Assembly: GCF_014190805.1 (NCBI RefSeq)
Contig: NZ_JACHVQ010000002.1
Span: forward strand, 620,001 to 684,000
Length of the DNA stretch: 64,000 bases
Reading direction: 5' to 3'
Source of the DNA: Flexivirga oryzae
Lineage (GTDB): Bacteria; Actinomycetota; Actinomycetes; Actinomycetales; Dermatophilaceae
Shown: piece after piece, positions 8,395-17,622 of the stretch
How the letters are laid out: each line of letters starts with the position of its first letter
Position numbering within the stretch: position 1 is the stretch's first letter
Made by a program: the position numbers and the translations under genes
The notes under the pieces: generated by a model
The model's database searches: none
Told to the model about the DNA's origin: nothing
The model's input: the letters and a program-made list of their open reading frames with translations, nothing else

Positions 8395-10677
8395 ATGGCA
8401 TCGAACGAAGATCCGCGGGACGACTTGAAGGTCACCCCGCCGAAGCGGTGGGCCGCAGGGGTCCCGGCGGTGGCCCACGCGATGGAGTATTCGATCCACC
8501 AGGCCGGGCTGAAACGACCGGCGCTGACCTTGCTGAACCTCAATCAGGTCAACGGGATCGACTGTCCCGGGTGCGCGTGGCCCGACCCGGGCCATCGGCA
8601 CAAGAACGAATACTGCGAGAACGGCGCGAAGCACGTCAACGACGAGGCGACCACCCGTCGTGTCCGTCGCGAGTTCTTCGCCGAGCACTCCGTCAGCGAG
8701 CTCGACGGCAAGTCGGACATGTGGCTCAACCACCAGGGCCGGCTGACCGAACCGATGATCAAGCGACCGGGTGCGACCCACTACGAGCCGATCACCTGGG
8801 ACGGAGCCTTCGACGTCATCGCCGGTGAACTGCGAGGCCTGTCGTCGCCCGACGAAGCGCTGTTCTACACCTCAGGCCGGGTCAGCAACGAAGCCGCCTT
8901 CCTGTTCCAACTCTTCGCGCGCTCGTTCGGCACCAACAACCTGCCGGACTGCTCCAACATGTGCCACGAATCGAGCGGGTCGGGCCTCAACGAGACCATC
9001 GGGGTCGGCAAGGGCACCGTGTCGCTGGACGACATCTACGCCGCCGACCTGATCCTCATCGCCGGGCAGAACCCGGGGACCAACCATCCGCGCATGCTGT
9101 CGGCCCTGGAGAAGACCAAGCGCAACGGCGGCAAGATCGTCGCGATCAACCCGCTGCCCGAGGCGGGTCTGATCCGCTTCAAGAACCCGCAACAGCCGAG
9201 CGGCGTCGTCGGGCGCGGCATCGACATCGCCGACCAGTTCCTGAAGATCCGCCCCGGCGGCGACCTCGCGCTCTTCCAGATGCTCGGTCGTTTGCTGCTC
9301 GAAGCCGAGGACGCGGCCCCCGGACAGGTGCTGGACCACAAGTTCATCGCCGCGAACACCACGGACTTCGACAAGTTCGCCGAGCACGTGCGCTCGACCA
9401 GCTGGGACGACGTCCTGCGTGCCACCGGACTCGCACGCGAGGAGATCGAGGAGTTGCACCGACGGGTGCTCGAGAGCCGGTCCATCATCGTGTGCTGGGC
9501 GATGGGGATCACCCAGCAGAAGCACGGTGTGCCGACCATCCGCGAGATCGTCAACTTCCTGCTGCTGCGCGGCAACCTCGGGCGCCCCGGCGCCGGTGTG
9601 TGCCCGGTGCGCGGCCACAGCAACGTGCAGGGCGACCGCACCATGGGCATCTGGGAGCAGATGCCCGAGTCGTTCATGACCGCCCTCGGCGACGAGTTCG
9701 GCTTCACCCCGCCGGCGAAGCACGGCTTCGACTCGGTCGATGCCGTGCGGGCGATGCGCGACGGCGCCGCGAGCGTCTTCTTCGGCCTCGCCGGCAACTT
9801 CGTACGCGCCATGTCCGACAGCGACGTCACGGAGGAAGCGCTCCGCAAGTGCCGGCTCACCGTGCAGGTCTCGACCAAGCTGAACCGCTCACACACCGTC
9901 TGTGGGGAGACTGCGATCATCCTGCCGACCCTCGGGCGCAGCGATCGCGATCTCCAGGCCGGGGAGGAGCAGTTCGTCACGGTCGAGAACTCCATGAGCG
10001 AGATCAGCGCATCCCGCGGCCGACTCGAGCCCGCCTCCCCCGACCTGCTGAGCGAAGTCGCGATCATCTCGCGGCTTGCCCGTCATACGCTCGGCCCGGA
10101 GAACACGATCGACTGGGAGGGGTTCGAGGCCGACTACGACCGGATCCGCGATCACATCGCTCACGTCGTGCCCGGCTTCGAGGACTTCAACGCACGCATC
10201 AAGCAGGGCGGCTTCCGGCTGCAGAGCGCGGTCAACGAAGGCCGCTACCAGACAGCGAGCGGCAAGGCCGTCTTCACCTGCAACGACTTCGAGATGTCCG
10301 ACGCCCCCAAGGGGTACCTGGTACTCCAGTCACTGCGCTCCCATGACCAGTGGAACACCATCCCCTACACGATGAACGACCGCTACCGCGGCATCCACAA
10401 CGCTCGGCGGATCGTCATGGTGCACCCCGCCGACATCGCCGAGCTCGGTTTCGCCGACCGCGACCTGGTGGACATGGTCAGTGTGTGGACCGACGGGACC
10501 GAACGCCGCGCGGCGGGCTTCCAGGTGGTCGGTTACCCGGCGGCCCGTGGCTCGGCAGCGGCATACTTCCCGGAGGCCAACGTGCTGGTCCCCCTCGACA
10601 GCGTGGCGCACACCAGCAACACGCCGACGTCCAAGGGCGTCTACGTGCGTTTGGAGCCGGCCACCACGCAGGGCTGA
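8395..10677 (+). CDS. FdhF/YdeP-family molybdopterin oxidoreductase
   Basis: About 760 residues from ATG 8395 (MASNEDPRDDLK), with GAGGGA 8 nt upstream. This is a large molybdopterin-dependent oxidoreductase of the formate-dehydrogenase-alpha-like FdhF/YdeP family. The N-terminal Cys cluster (DCPGCAW...NEYCENG, near residues 58-80) may hold an Fe-S centre. Molybdopterin-fold segments follow: TSGRVSNEAAFL, LPDCSNMCHESSG, LILIAGQNPGTNHPR and GNLGRPGAGVCPVRGHSNVQGDRT. The C-terminal molydop-binding domain starts near residue 640. Family members are linked to formate-like oxidations or acid stress, but the substrate is unknown. No FdhD or MoCo gene is adjacent. It converges on ptsI with a terminator hairpin between. 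Confidence 0.93.
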   Translation: MASNEDPRDDLKVTPPKRWAAGVPAVAHAMEYSIHQAGLKRPALTLLNLNQVNGIDCPGCAWPDPGHRHKNEYCENGAKHVNDEATTRRVRREFFAEHSVSELDGKSDMWLNHQGRLTEPMIKRPGATHYEPITWDGAFDVIAGELRGLSSPDEALFYTSGRVSNEAAFLFQLFARSFGTNNLPDCSNMCHESSGSGLNETIGVGKGTVSLDDIYAADLILIAGQNPGTNHPRMLSALEKTKRNGGKIVAINPLPEAGLIRFKNPQQPSGVVGRGIDIADQFLKIRPGGDLALFQMLGRLLLEAEDAAPGQVLDHKFIAANTTDFDKFAEHVRSTSWDDVLRATGLAREEIEELHRRVLESRSIIVCWAMGITQQKHGVPTIREIVNFLLLRGNLGRPGAGVCPVRGHSNVQGDRTMGIWEQMPESFMTALGDEFGFTPPAKHGFDSVDAVRAMRDGAASVFFGLAGNFVRAMSDSDVTEEALRKCRLTVQVSTKLNRSHTVCGETAIILPTLGRSDRDLQAGEEQFVTVENSMSEISASRGRLEPASPDLLSEVAIISRLARHTLGPENTIDWEGFEADYDRIRDHIAHVVPGFEDFNARIKQGGFRLQSAVNEGRYQTASGKAVFTCNDFEMSDAPKGYLVLQSLRSHDQWNTIPYTMNDRYRGIHNARRIVMVHPADIAELGFADRDLVDMVSVWTDGTERRAAGFQVVGYPAARGSAAAYFPEANVLVPLDSVAHTSNTPTSKGVYVRLEPATTQG

Positions 10678-10731
10678 GCTCGTCCCCTGCATCTGGCAGG
10701 AGGCTCGCGAGGTAAGAGCGAGCCGACGGCT

Positions 10732-10751
10732 CCCACCGCCACCGCGGTGGG
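10732..10751. terminator. Hairpin between convergent fdhF-like gene and ptsI
   Basis: A perfect 8-bp stem CCCACCGC / GCGGTGGG with a 4-nt loop in the 88-bp gap between two convergent genes. It could serve either strand. There is no long T run. Confidence 0.6.
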
Positions 10752-10765
10752 ATTTCGGAGGGGAC

Positions 10766-12460
10766 TCAGAGGATCTGGACGACGTCCTGATCGGCGGCGT
10801 GTCGGACAGCGGCCCTCGCGTCGGCGGCGGTGCGCGCCTGACGCGCGAGCGCCGCGAGGTGCCGGCACTGCGCGAGTGTATGGCGACCGAGCGCGTAGCG
10901 GACCACGGGCACCTTCGACGGTGCCATCGACAAGGACGCCACGCCCAGTCCCACCAGGACCAGCGCGAGCAGCGGATCACCGCCGGCTTCACCACACACC
11001 CCAATGGGCTTGCCGGTGTCCTGGCCGCCCTCGCACGCCGCCGCGATGATGTCGAGCACCGCGGGCTGCCACGGGTCCAGCAGGTCAGCCAGGTCGCCCT
11101 GCATCCGATCGGCCGCCATCGTGTACTGCGCCAGGTCGTTCGTGCCGAGGCTGGCGAAGTCCACATCGGCCAGCACCTGCCGGGAACGAAGCGCCGCGGC
11201 CGGTACCTCGATCATGACACCTGCTTTCGGCAGACCGTGCTCGCGGACACGCCGGGCGAACCACGCCGCCTCCTCCGCCGTCGCGACCATGGGCGCCATG
11301 ACCTGCACGTCGGCCCTGGTTACCTGGGCGGCGGCGGCCACGGCGGCGAGCTGCGTGTCGAGCAGGTCCGGATGAAGTGCGGACAGACGCAGTCCGCGGC
11401 GCCCAAGTGCAGGGTTCTCCTCCGGCCCGAGGTCGGCGAAGGACAACGGTTTGTCGGCGCCGGCGTCGAGCGTGCGCACGACCACTTTGCGGCCACCGAA
11501 CGGCTCGAAGACCGCCCGATAGATCGACGTCTGCTCCTCGACCGTCGGCGCTGATGTGGCGGACAGGAAGACAAACTCAGTGCGAAACAGCCCGACACCC
11601 TCCAGATCCTGTGCGCCGGCGGCGACAGCGTCCTCGACACCACCGATGTTCGCCAGGAGCGCCACGGGGTGGTCGTCGCTGGTCCGCCCCGGTCCGACGG
11701 ACGATGCCAGTGCGGCGGTCCGCCGCTCGCGCCGCTGCGTCATACCGGTCACGAAGTCGGCGCTCGGGTCGATGCTGACCTGGCCGGTGTCGCCGTCCAG
11801 CGCCACCATGGCGTCGGCCGGGATGTCCAGCACACCGCCACAGTGGACGACAGCCGGGATCCCCATCTGGGCCGCCAGGATCGCGGTGTGGCTTGTGCGA
11901 CCGCCCGCCTCGGTCACGATGCCCGCGACCAGGGCCGGATCGAGGGTCGCGGTCTCCGCCGGTGCCAGGTCGTGGGCCAGGACAATGCTCGGTGCGGCGA
12001 GGTCGGGGATGCCCGGCGCGGGCACCCCGAGGACGGCCGCGATGGCGCGTGCCCCGACGTCGCGCAGGTCGGTGACGCGTTCGGCGAAGTATCCACCGAG
12101 CGCCTCGAACTGCGCGGCATACTCCTCGATCGCTGCGTCGACCGCGCTCGCCGGGCCGAGGCCGGCGGCGAGCTGTTTACCGGTCGCCTTGTGCAGACCC
12201 TTGTCGCGCGCGATCAACGCGGTCGCCTTCAGGATCTGCTGGGCCGTGTCGTCGGACCTGCTGGCGCGTGCCTCCAGGTCGGCGGCCACCTTCTCGTATG
12301 CCACCTTTACACGCGCCAGCGCTGCATCCGGATCGGTCGTGGCCGGCTCGTTCCGGGGAGGACGCACTGCCGGTGCCACCTTGACGACCGGGCCGTAGGC
12401 GGTGCCTCCGCTGACCCCGATGCCGCGCAACGTCTCCGACGACTCGCCGGCCATGATCAC
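10766..12460 (-). CDS. ptsI: PTS enzyme I (phosphoenolpyruvate-protein phosphotransferase)
   Basis: 564 residues. It takes phosphate from PEP and passes it to HPr. The phosphohistidine motif GGRTSHTAILA places the active His near residue 191. The PEP-binding barrel shows FRTEFVFL, NPALGRRGLR and the C-terminal GVCGEAGGDP with the active Cys. Length and domain order are normal. GTG 12460 overlaps the ptsH stop (GTGA); ATG 12454 is an in-frame alternative. It is the last gene of the fru operon, so all energy-coupling proteins are co-transcribed with the fructose permease. Confidence 0.96.
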   Translation of the reverse strand: MIMAGESSETLRGIGVSGGTAYGPVVKVAPAVRPPRNEPATTDPDAALARVKVAYEKVAADLEARASRSDDTAQQILKATALIARDKGLHKATGKQLAAGLGPASAVDAAIEEYAAQFEALGGYFAERVTDLRDVGARAIAAVLGVPAPGIPDLAAPSIVLAHDLAPAETATLDPALVAGIVTEAGGRTSHTAILAAQMGIPAVVHCGGVLDIPADAMVALDGDTGQVSIDPSADFVTGMTQRRERRTAALASSVGPGRTSDDHPVALLANIGGVEDAVAAGAQDLEGVGLFRTEFVFLSATSAPTVEEQTSIYRAVFEPFGGRKVVVRTLDAGADKPLSFADLGPEENPALGRRGLRLSALHPDLLDTQLAAVAAAAQVTRADVQVMAPMVATAEEAAWFARRVREHGLPKAGVMIEVPAAALRSRQVLADVDFASLGTNDLAQYTMAADRMQGDLADLLDPWQPAVLDIIAAACEGGQDTGKPIGVCGEAGGDPLLALVLVGLGVASLSMAPSKVPVVRYALGRHTLAQCRHLAALARQARTAADARAAVRHAADQDVVQIL

Positions 12461-12726
12461 TCCGCGTCGAGGTCGCGCGACAGCAGCGCGACCAGCTTGT
12501 CGAGTGCCTCGTCGGCTCCTTCGCCGTCGGCGGTGAGGACGACCTCCTCGCCGTGCTTGGCGCCCAGGGCCATGACACCGAGGATGCTGGTCGCGTCCAC
12601 TGGGTCCTCACCGGGTCGGGCGATCTCGACGTCGAGCCCGGTGTCACCGGCGGCTTCGACGAAGAGTGCCGCGGGTCGTGCGTGCAGTCCGACGGACGAG
12701 GCGATGGTTGCAGTGCGTTGAGCCAT
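12457..12726 (-). CDS. ptsH: Phosphocarrier protein HPr
   Basis: An 89-residue HPr. The active His15 lies in SSVGLHARPAA. The regulatory-serine region is TSILGVMALGAKHGE (Ser near 48). It relays phosphate from enzyme I to the EIIA domain of FruA. It starts at ATG 12726, 61 bp downstream of fruA, and its stop overlaps ptsI. The rest of the fold is ordinary. Confidence 0.97.
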   Translation of the reverse strand: MAQRTATIASSVGLHARPAALFVEAAGDTGLDVEIARPGEDPVDATSILGVMALGAKHGEEVVLTADGEGADEALDKLVALLSRDLDAE

Positions 12727-12787
12727 GAGAGTTCTCCTTCGAGTGGTTGTCAGAGCGTTTGTCGTTGTCTGGAAAAGGTGCCTGGGG

Positions 12788-14878
12788 TCAGGCGTTCTCA
12801 GCTGCCATGAGCCGTGCGGGGTCGCGCTGCTTGAGCGCGATCACGATGGCGGCGCTGACCAGCACCCCGATCGCGAGCGCGACGACGAACATCGCGAAGT
12901 TGCCGATCAACGGCAGCACCCAGATCCCACCGTGCGGTGCCCGCAATGTGGCGCCGAAGAGCATCGTGAGGGCTCCGGTGATCCCCGATCCGACGACCGA
13001 GGAGACGATGACACGCCACGGGTCGGCCGCCGCGAACGGGATCGCACCCTCGCTGATGAAGGAGGCGCCCAACAGCCACGCGGCCTTGCCGTTCTCCCGC
13101 TCCGGTTCACTGAACAGGGCCGGGCGCACCGCGGTCGCCAAAGCCATCGCGAGCGGAGCGACCATGCCGGCCGCCATGACCGCTGCCATGATCTTCAGCT
13201 GCGGCGCGTTGGTCGCCGTCCCGGCCGCAGCCAGTCCGGTCGTCGCGAACGTGTAGGCGACCTTGTTGACCGGACCACCGAGGTCGAAGCCCATCATGAC
13301 GCCCAGGACCAGGCCGAGCACGATCGCGCTGGTGCCGTTCATGGAGTTGAGTGCATGCGCCAGCCCGTCGGACAAGCCCTTGATCGGGCGGCCGAGGACG
13401 GTGATGAACAGCCCGATGGTGATCAGTGTCGAGACCAGAGGTATGACGACAACCGGCATCACGCCGCGCACACCCTTGGGGACCCGCCAACTTGCGACCC
13501 ATTTGGCGAGGAAGCCGGCCAGGAAGCCGGTCACGATGCCGCCGAGGAAGCCGGCGTGCATGGTTGCCGCGACCGCACCACCGACGATGCCGGGCACCAG
13601 TCCCGGCCGATCGGCGATCGCGTAGGCGATGAAACCGGACAGGATCGGCACCAGGAAGCCGAACGCGGCGGACCCGATGAGAAAGAACAGCGCCGCCCAG
13701 TTCATTCCGCTGGTCGGGTCGAAACTGTTCTGCAGGATCGCCACGCCCTTGGCAGTCGAACTGGGGTCGAGTGTGAAGTGGGTCGTGACGTCGATCGCGC
13801 CGGTCTTGCCGCCGGCGAACTGGGCGATCATGAAGCCGATCGCGATCAGGATGCCGCCCGCCGCGACGAACGGGATCATGTAGGACACACCGGTCATCAG
13901 CCACTGGCGGATGCGGGTTCCGACACCGCCCTGGTCGTCGACCTTGGTCGCCATACCTGCTCCGCCTCCTGCGGTGGCGGCAGCGGCCTGCGCCCTGCTC
14001 GGGTCGGCCTTCCACTCGGCGGCGAGGCGCTCGGCCTCCTTGATGAGGGCCGGACCGTCGCTGATCGCCTTCTTGACCCCGACATCGATCGTCGGCTTGC
14101 CATGGAAGCGGACCTTGTCCCGGACCTCCACGTCATGGGCGAAGATCACTGCGTCAGCCTCGGCGATCTCCTGCGGGCTGACGGGATTGGCGCCCGCGGA
14201 GCCCTGGGTCTCGACCTTCATGGAGTGGCCGGCCTCCTGGGCGGCCCGCTCCAGTGCTTCCGCCGCCATGTAGGTGTGCGCGATGCCGGTGGGGCAGGAG
14301 GTCACGCCGACGAGCTTCAGCTTCCTGTCCGCCGGCGCTCCCGCGGCGTGCACCGGCTCGGCCGAGTCGGTCGCCGGGCCGGTCGCAGGTGCCGCGGCGG
14401 CGGGTACTGCGGCGGCGGGTGCTGCAGGCTCATCGAGCCGAACGTGCCCGTTGACGATGCCGACAACCTCCTCGCTCGTTGTCGCAGACTCCAGTTGCGC
14501 CCGGAAGTCCTTGTTCATCAGCGCTTTTGCAAGCTTGGGAAGCATCTGCATGTGCGCTTCACCGCCGCCTTCCGGCGCCGCGATCAGGAAGATCAGGTGC
14601 GCCGGCCCGTCCTTGGCGCCCCAGTCGACGCCGTCGCTCGAGCGTCCGAAGACGAGCGACGGCTCGGTGATCGCGGCACTGCGGGCGTGCGGTATGCCGA
14701 TGCCGCCCGGTAGCCCGGTCGCCATCTTCGACTCGCGTTCGCGCACATCGGCGAGGAACACCTCGACGTCCGTGCAGCGCCCGCTCTCGGAGAGCGTTCG
14801 GGCGAGCGTTTCAGTCGCCTCATGGCGGTCCGCGCCAGTCAGGTCGAGAACGACCTGATCCGTGGTGATGAGAGACAC
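12788..14878 (-). CDS. fruA: PTS fructose transporter subunit EIIABC
   Basis: 696 residues; one-protein fructose permease. The EIIA domain (1-150) has its phospho-His in GGIGIPHARS (His64). An Ala/Pro linker leads to the EIIB-Fru domain (about 188-290), with phospho-Cys in GVTSCPTGIAHTYMAAE. The EIIC membrane domain (about 310-690) has about nine hydrophobic segments and the loop GFDLGGPVNKVAYTFA. It makes fructose-1-phosphate during import. It sits 13 bp downstream of fruK. Confidence 0.96.
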   Translation of the reverse strand: MSLITTDQVVLDLTGADRHEATETLARTLSESGRCTDVEVFLADVRERESKMATGLPGGIGIPHARSAAITEPSLVFGRSSDGVDWGAKDGPAHLIFLIAAPEGGGEAHMQMLPKLAKALMNKDFRAQLESATTSEEVVGIVNGHVRLDEPAAPAAAVPAAAAPATGPATDSAEPVHAAGAPADRKLKLVGVTSCPTGIAHTYMAAEALERAAQEAGHSMKVETQGSAGANPVSPQEIAEADAVIFAHDVEVRDKVRFHGKPTIDVGVKKAISDGPALIKEAERLAAEWKADPSRAQAAAATAGGGAGMATKVDDQGGVGTRIRQWLMTGVSYMIPFVAAGGILIAIGFMIAQFAGGKTGAIDVTTHFTLDPSSTAKGVAILQNSFDPTSGMNWAALFFLIGSAAFGFLVPILSGFIAYAIADRPGLVPGIVGGAVAATMHAGFLGGIVTGFLAGFLAKWVASWRVPKGVRGVMPVVVIPLVSTLITIGLFITVLGRPIKGLSDGLAHALNSMNGTSAIVLGLVLGVMMGFDLGGPVNKVAYTFATTGLAAAGTATNAPQLKIMAAVMAAGMVAPLAMALATAVRPALFSEPERENGKAAWLLGASFISEGAIPFAAADPWRVIVSSVVGSGITGALTMLFGATLRAPHGGIWVLPLIGNFAMFVVALAIGVLVSAAIVIALKQRDPARLMAAENA

Positions 14879-14891
14879 GGTGATCGGATCC

Positions 14892-15890
14892 TTACGGTGT
14901 GGTGGGTGTGGGAGTGTGGGCCTGCTCGCCGGTCAGGCGGATCGGCATGGACAGGTCCGGTTCGGTGGAGGTCCTGACGGTGACCTCGGCAATGTCTGCC
15001 GGGCCGGGAACCCTGCTGCCGGGCAATGCGACGGCCGCCGCACCCCAGGCGACGCCCCGGGCCAGCGAGGCCCCGAGGCCTTCCCCGGCATCCAGCCCGA
15101 AAAGGACACCGGCGAGGAGACAGTCACCTGCGCCGACCGTGCTGAGCGGGCGCTCGACGGTGGCGTTCGCCCACAGCGGGTCGGACTCGGCGCTGGTCGC
15201 ATCGACCGCAACCGCGCCATCCGCCCCAAGGCTGACCACGACCACTTCGATTCCGTCATCGACAAGGTCGCGGGCGGCGTCGACGACGTCGCCGAGAGTG
15301 GGGAGTGGACGCCCCACCAGCTCGGCGAGTTCATCGTGGTTGGGCTTGATGAGGGACGGTTTGGCCGCGACGGCGGCGTTGAACGGCATGCCCGACGAGT
15401 CGATCGCGACACGGGCGCCGAGGTTGCGAGCGCGAGCGACGAGGTCGGCATACAAATCGCTGGGCACCCCGGGTGGCAGGCTGCCGCATCCCACGACCCA
15501 GTTGCCGGGCTGCGCGGCATCCAAGGTTGCCGCGAGCAGTGCATCGGCCTCCTCGCCGGTGAGTTCCGGTCCCGCCTCGTTGAGCTTGGTGGTGGTTCCG
15601 TCAGGGGTAACGGCGGCGACGTTCATCCGGCCGGCCCCGGCGATGGGCACCTCGCACCGAGGGACGCCCGCGAGCTCGAGCAGCTCGGCGAGCAGCCGAC
15701 CCTCGGGACCACCAACGGGCAACACTGCCCGGGTGTCCGCACCGTGCGCGATCAGCGCACGGGAGACGTTGATCCCCTTGCCACCCGGGTCGATTCGACT
15801 GGAAGTGGCGCGCTGGACCTCGCCGATGCGGATGCTGTCGAACGCGATCGTCCGGTCCACGCTGGGGTTGGGGGTGAGCGTTACGATCAT
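14892..15890 (-). CDS. fruK: 1-phosphofructokinase
   Basis: 332 residues of the PfkB family, converting fructose-1-phosphate to fructose-1,6-bisphosphate. Start MIVTLTPNPSVDRTI is the standard family start, with the substrate-site segment IDPGGKGINVSRAL. The C-terminal STVGAGDCLLAGVL holds the catalytic Asp and anion hole. ATG 15890 overlaps the fruR stop (ATGA). The frame extends further upstream but only inside fruR. Confidence 0.95.
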   Translation of the reverse strand: MIVTLTPNPSVDRTIAFDSIRIGEVQRATSSRIDPGGKGINVSRALIAHGADTRAVLPVGGPEGRLLAELLELAGVPRCEVPIAGAGRMNVAAVTPDGTTTKLNEAGPELTGEEADALLAATLDAAQPGNWVVGCGSLPPGVPSDLYADLVARARNLGARVAIDSSGMPFNAAVAAKPSLIKPNHDELAELVGRPLPTLGDVVDAARDLVDDGIEVVVVSLGADGAVAVDATSAESDPLWANATVERPLSTVGAGDCLLAGVLFGLDAGEGLGASLARGVAWGAAAVALPGSRVPGPADIAEVTVRTSTEPDLSMPIRLTGEQAHTPTPTTP

Positions 15891-16651
15891 GCGCGCGTCA
15901 CCTCGGGGCCCAGAGCCTCGACTGCTGCAGCAATGGTTCGATCGAGCGAACTGTCGGTGATGATCCGATCCAGCTGCGACAGGTCGGCGAAGGTGTGGAA
16001 ATGGTCGACACCGAACTTGGAGGCGTCGGCGACGGCCACCACCCGGCGCGCACAGTGGACCATCGCGCGCTTGACGGTCCCCTCGGCCTGGTCGGGCGTG
16101 GTCAACCCGTGCTCGGGTGACACACCGTTCGTGCCGATGAAGGCGACGTCGACGGTGATACCTCCCAGCGCACGCCCGGCCCACTCCCCGACCATCGCGC
16201 CGGTCCGGTTGCGGACCCGGCCACCGATCACGAACAGCGTGAGCTTGTCGTGCGCCGCCAGCTGGTCTCCCGTCTGAACGGAGTTCGTGACGACGGTGAG
16301 CTCGCGGTCCGTGGGCAGCAGTTCGGCGATGGCACCGGTCGTGGACCCCGCGTCCAGCAGGATGGTGGCGCCGTCCTCGATCTCGTCCAGCGCGCGTGCC
16401 GCGATCCGCTTCTTCTCAGCTGTGAGCCGGGTCGACCGGGCCGCCAGGGTCGGCTCGTCACCCAGCCGTTCGACTGGTATGGCGCCTCCGTGCACGCGCC
16501 GCAGGGCACCCCGCTTCTCCAGGGTGGTGAGGTCGCGACGCACCGTCTCCGGCGTGACGTCGAGCTCGGTTGCGACTGTATTGACCTCGACCCGGCCATG
16601 GCGCCGCGCCTCGTCCAGGATGCGCTGTTGCCGCTCCGCTGCGTAGAGCAT
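15887..16651 (-). CDS. DeoR-family repressor of the fructose operon
   Basis: 254 residues from ATG 16651 (MLYAAERQQRIL). The DeoR helix-turn-helix is ELDVTPETVRRDLTTLEKRG (about residues 23-42). The effector domain has the usual DeoRC features (ILLDAGSTTGAIAELL, VVTNSVQTGDQL, FIGTNGVSPEHGLTTPDQAEGTVKR). Position as first gene of the operon and co-translation with fruK imply fructose-1-phosphate-responsive autoregulation, known for FruR proteins of this type. GGAGG lies 13 nt upstream. Confidence 0.9.
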   Translation of the reverse strand: MLYAAERQQRILDEARRHGRVEVNTVATELDVTPETVRRDLTTLEKRGALRRVHGGAIPVERLGDEPTLAARSTRLTAEKKRIAARALDEIEDGATILLDAGSTTGAIAELLPTDRELTVVTNSVQTGDQLAAHDKLTLFVIGGRVRNRTGAMVGEWAGRALGGITVDVAFIGTNGVSPEHGLTTPDQAEGTVKRAMVHCARRVVAVADASKFGVDHFHTFADLSQLDRIITDSSLDRTIAAAVEALGPEVTRA

Positions 16652-16702
16652 GTGTGCTCGCCTCCAACCGGGTGATGTGAACCTGGCCACAAGCATGGCA
16701 AC

Positions 16703-16748
16703 ACAAATACAGACATGTCAACAGATACACAGATTTGTTTATGTCTGT
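16703..16748. promoter_or_regulatory. Candidate operator/promoter of the fru operon
   Basis: An AT-rich patch in GC-rich DNA, about 50-100 bp before fruR. It holds the inverted pair ACAGACAT (16709-16716) and ATGTCTGT (16741-16748). A second pair, ACAAAT / ATTTGT, lies at 16703-16708 and 16733-16738. The location fits a DeoR-type operator overlapping the promoter. This is inference from position and symmetry only. Confidence 0.55.
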
Positions 16749-16796
16749 TTCTCGGTGCGAGGAACCCCCCGCACGAAGTAGGTCGCGCCGGCCGAC

Positions 16797-16900
16797 TCAG
16801 TCGCCAGTATTCTCCGAGCCGGGGAGGATCGGGCCAACCGTGAGATAGGACCGGCTCTGCGGCGGCTTGCAGGTGACGGCCGGCAGCGGTAGGGCAGCCC
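16797..16900 (-). pseudogene. 3' fragment of a DUF4232 lipoprotein gene
   Basis: The minus strand reads LPLPAVTCKPPQSRSY, then VGPILPG and a stop at 16797-16799. This closely matches the C-terminus of the DUF4232 gene at 17623-18343 (LPLPEFTCKPPQSRSY...VGPILPG). Nothing of the rest of the domain is present upstream. The similarity ends abruptly near 16895-16900, where an unrelated dehydrogenase fragment begins on the other strand. It is a remnant of a tandem duplicate. Confidence 0.8.
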
Positions 16901-16901
16901 G

Positions 16902-17518
16902 ACGAGGACCTGATCCCTTCACTGCTGGCCGCATCCGACGTGCTCGGCACGGGTTGGTTCGGAGCAGTCGCCGCCGAGACCGGGCCCGGCAAGACCGTCG
17001 CCGTCGTCGGCGATGGCGCCGTCGGACTGCTCGCAATTCTCTCCGCCAAGCAACTCGGCCCCCAGCGGATCATCGCGATGTCCCGCCACGAGCCACGCCA
17101 GCGGCTCGCGCTCGAATTCGGCGCGACCGACATGTTCGCCGAGCGCGGCGAGGAGGGTGTGGCACGCGTCAAGGAGCTCACCGCCGGCCTCGGCGCACAT
17201 TCCGTCGTCGAAGCTGTCGGCACCCAGGAAGCCATGGCACAGGCCATCCGCTCTACCCGACCCGGTGGACATGTCGGCTTCGTCGGGGTCTCCCACGGTG
17301 TGCAGCTCCTCGGCGAAGAACTCTTCTACTCGGCGGTGCACCTGCACGGTGGCCCGGCTCCGGTCCGCCGTTTCCTCCCTGACCTCATCGACCGGATCTG
17401 GAAGCGGGAGATCGATCCGGGAAAGGTCTTCGACCTCGTCCTGCCGCTGTCCGAGGTCGCCGAGGGCTACCGCGCCATGGACGAGCGCCGCGCCATCAAA
17501 ACACTGCTGCGTCCCTGA
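16902..17518 (+). pseudogene. 5'-truncated zinc-dependent alcohol dehydrogenase
   Basis: It reads PDEDLIPSLLAASDVLGTGW, then the Rossmann motif VAVVGDGAVGLLAILSAKQLG, and continues to a normal family C-terminus (DERRAIKTLLRP, stop 17516-17518). The whole N-terminal GroES-like catalytic domain, including the zinc ligands (about 150 residues), is missing. A GTG at 16940 could start a short ORF, but the homology extends upstream of it to the breakpoint, so this is a gene remnant. No ribosome binding site is convincing. Confidence 0.82.
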
Positions 17519-17622
17519 CTCATCCCGTCATTGATTCTCGGACGTTGAAGGTCGCTCAACGGTCCGTAGAAGGTGCGGTATGGCGCACTTTGTGCAGACC
17601 ACACGCGTCGGGTGCCGCCGCG

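Noticed and set aside
16940..17518. A complete small oxidoreductase starting at GTG 16940
   Set aside because: The homology begins upstream of this codon and the catalytic zinc domain is missing, so it is a truncated remnant.
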